Part shown: positions 5,545 through 6,358 of the stretch, piece after piece | Position numbering within the stretch: the first letter of the stretch is position 1 | Layout: every line of letters starts with the position of its first letter | Program-made: the position numbers and the translations under genes | Assembly: GCA_964492235.1 (NCBI GenBank) | Contig: CAZBJQ010000147.1 | Location: forward strand, 1 to 6,358 | Length of the DNA stretch: 6,358 nt | Source of the DNA: PFL42 sp964492235 | Lineage (GTDB): Bacteria > Chloroflexota > Anaerolineae > Anaerolineales > E44-bin32 | Direction of reading: 5' to 3' | Notes under the pieces: model-generated | Told to the model about the DNA's origin: nothing | Databases searched by the model: none | The model's input: only the letters and a program-made list of their open reading frames with translations

Positions 5545-6333
5545 ATGGCGATCCTCGTGTTATGTGCCGCCTGGGCTGCCGGTGTGCTGATCAACGCGCT
5601 GGCGGACAGCCTGCCCCACCGCCAGACCCCCCGCCGGCCGAACTGTCGAGCTTGTGGTGCGCCTCGGCCATGGCTGGCGCGGTCGGGCGTGCTGGCGTTT
5701 GTCACCCGCCAGCGGCGCTGTGTCTACTGTGCACACCTCGACGGCTGGCGAGCGCCGGTCGTCGAATTCGCGTGTGTGGTTGCCGGCGCCTGGCTGCTCG
5801 ACAGGAATCCGCAGCTGTGGTCGGTCGTGCGCGACGGATTGATTCTGGCGGTGTTCGTGTTGATCGTCGTGATCGATGTCGAGCATCGGCTGATTCTGTT
5901 GGCGGTCGCCCTGCCGGCGAGCGTCGCCATCGCCGTGGTTCAGTCCCTGGATCCGCAGCGGGGACCGGTCAAGACCCTTGTCGGCGGCCTGGTTGGGTTT
6001 GTCACCTTCTACCTGCTGTACCTGCTCGGTGGGTTGTTCGCCAGAGGTATCGCCCGGGCCAGGGGCCGCTCCATCGAAGAAGTCGCCTTTGGATTCGGGG
6101 ATGTGATGCTGGCCATGCTGATCGGCGTGACCGTCGGCTGGGCGGGTGTCGTGGTCGCCTTGTTCCTGGGCATCCTGGCCGCCGGCTTGTTCAGTCTGGC
6201 CTATATCCTGGTGATGCTGGGCAGGCGGCGCTACACGGCATTCCTGCCGATCCCGTACGGGCCGTTCATGGTCCTGGGGGCGCTGCTGGTGTACTTCGGG
6301 GGACGCACGGCCTTCGAACGCCTCGTCGGCTGA
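5545..6333 (+). CDS. Type IV prepilin peptidase (A24 family, PilD-like)
   Basis: Polytopic membrane aspartyl protease of 262 residues that cuts the short leader from type IV pilin or type II secretion pseudopilin precursors at the inner face of the membrane. The N-terminal part has the cytoplasmic zinc motif with paired cysteines, CRAC (34-37) and CVYC (59-62), as in bifunctional PilD enzymes. The catalytic aspartates are Asp111 in VVIDVEHRLI (108-117) and Asp186 in GFGD (183-186). The family PxGPF element appears as PYGPF (237-241). The residue after GFGDV is Met188 where most family members have Lys. Length and helix layout match the family. I chose ATG 5545 over an in-frame ATG at 5515, because TATAAT lies inside the longer version. 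No pilin, PilB or PilC gene is in view, so its substrates are encoded elsewhere. Confidence 0.93.
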   Translation: MAILVLCAAWAAGVLINALADSLPHRQTPRRPNCRACGAPRPWLARSGVLAFVTRQRRCVYCAHLDGWRAPVVEFACVVAGAWLLDRNPQLWSVVRDGLILAVFVLIVVIDVEHRLILLAVALPASVAIAVVQSLDPQRGPVKTLVGGLVGFVTFYLLYLLGGLFARGIARARGRSIEEVAFGFGDVMLAMLIGVTVGWAGVVVALFLGILAAGLFSLAYILVMLGRRRYTAFLPIPYGPFMVLGALLVYFGGRTAFERLVG

Positions 6334-6358
6334 GGTTGCTGGCCGGCGCGCAGGCATC

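Noticed and set aside
5560..6357. Minus-strand open frame of 265 codons opposite the prepilin peptidase
   Set aside because: The Gln/Asp/His-rich composition is the mirror of a hydrophobic membrane gene, and the plus-strand gene has clear catalytic motifs.

Overview
The window is a GC-rich bacterial chromosome segment carrying six protein genes in four transcription units. I see no rRNA, tRNA, CRISPR array, transposase or phage gene. A TrmB-family regulator controlling an ABC export-type permease, a stand-alone JAMM protease, a divergent PlsY and an orphan prepilin peptidase together suggest a Chloroflexota lineage (Anaerolineae-like). That assignment is inference from family knowledge, not from a marker gene.

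Left part, minus strand (1-2826): a promoter with a consensus -35 drives a TrmB-type regulator gene (start at 2769). Its stop lies 3 bases from the start of a long MacB/FtsX-type ABC permease gene, which runs off the left edge of the window. The permease is an in-frame tandem duplication with an exact 383-residue period: two copies of the module made of one membrane helix, a large external domain and an FtsX domain. A 15-bp imperfect palindrome covers the -10 box and predicted start site of this operon, so the regulator probably controls itself and the transporter.

Centre, plus strand (3062-4303): a JAMM (Mov34/MPN) metalloprotease gene is followed 40 bases later by plsY, the membrane glycerol-3-phosphate acyltransferase. 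The pair ends at a GNRA-loop intrinsic terminator. The PlsY is recognisable but departs from the family at several motif positions. The stretch from 4304 to 4605 is non-coding and holds hairpins that look like a dispersed intergenic repeat.

Right part (4606-6333): an unrecognised multi-spanning membrane protein (minus strand) and a type IV prepilin peptidase (plus strand) diverge from a 123-base intergenic region. The likely -10 boxes of both end exactly 6 bases before the ATG, and the JAMM gene has a similar layout (8 bases before GTG). All three lack a ribosome binding site, so leaderless transcripts are likely for three of the four transcription units.

No complete new multi-gene defence or mobile system is visible. 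The points most worth a second look are the tandem-duplicated permease, the leaderless promoter pattern, the operator-like palindrome in front of the TrmB gene, and the altered PlsY motifs.
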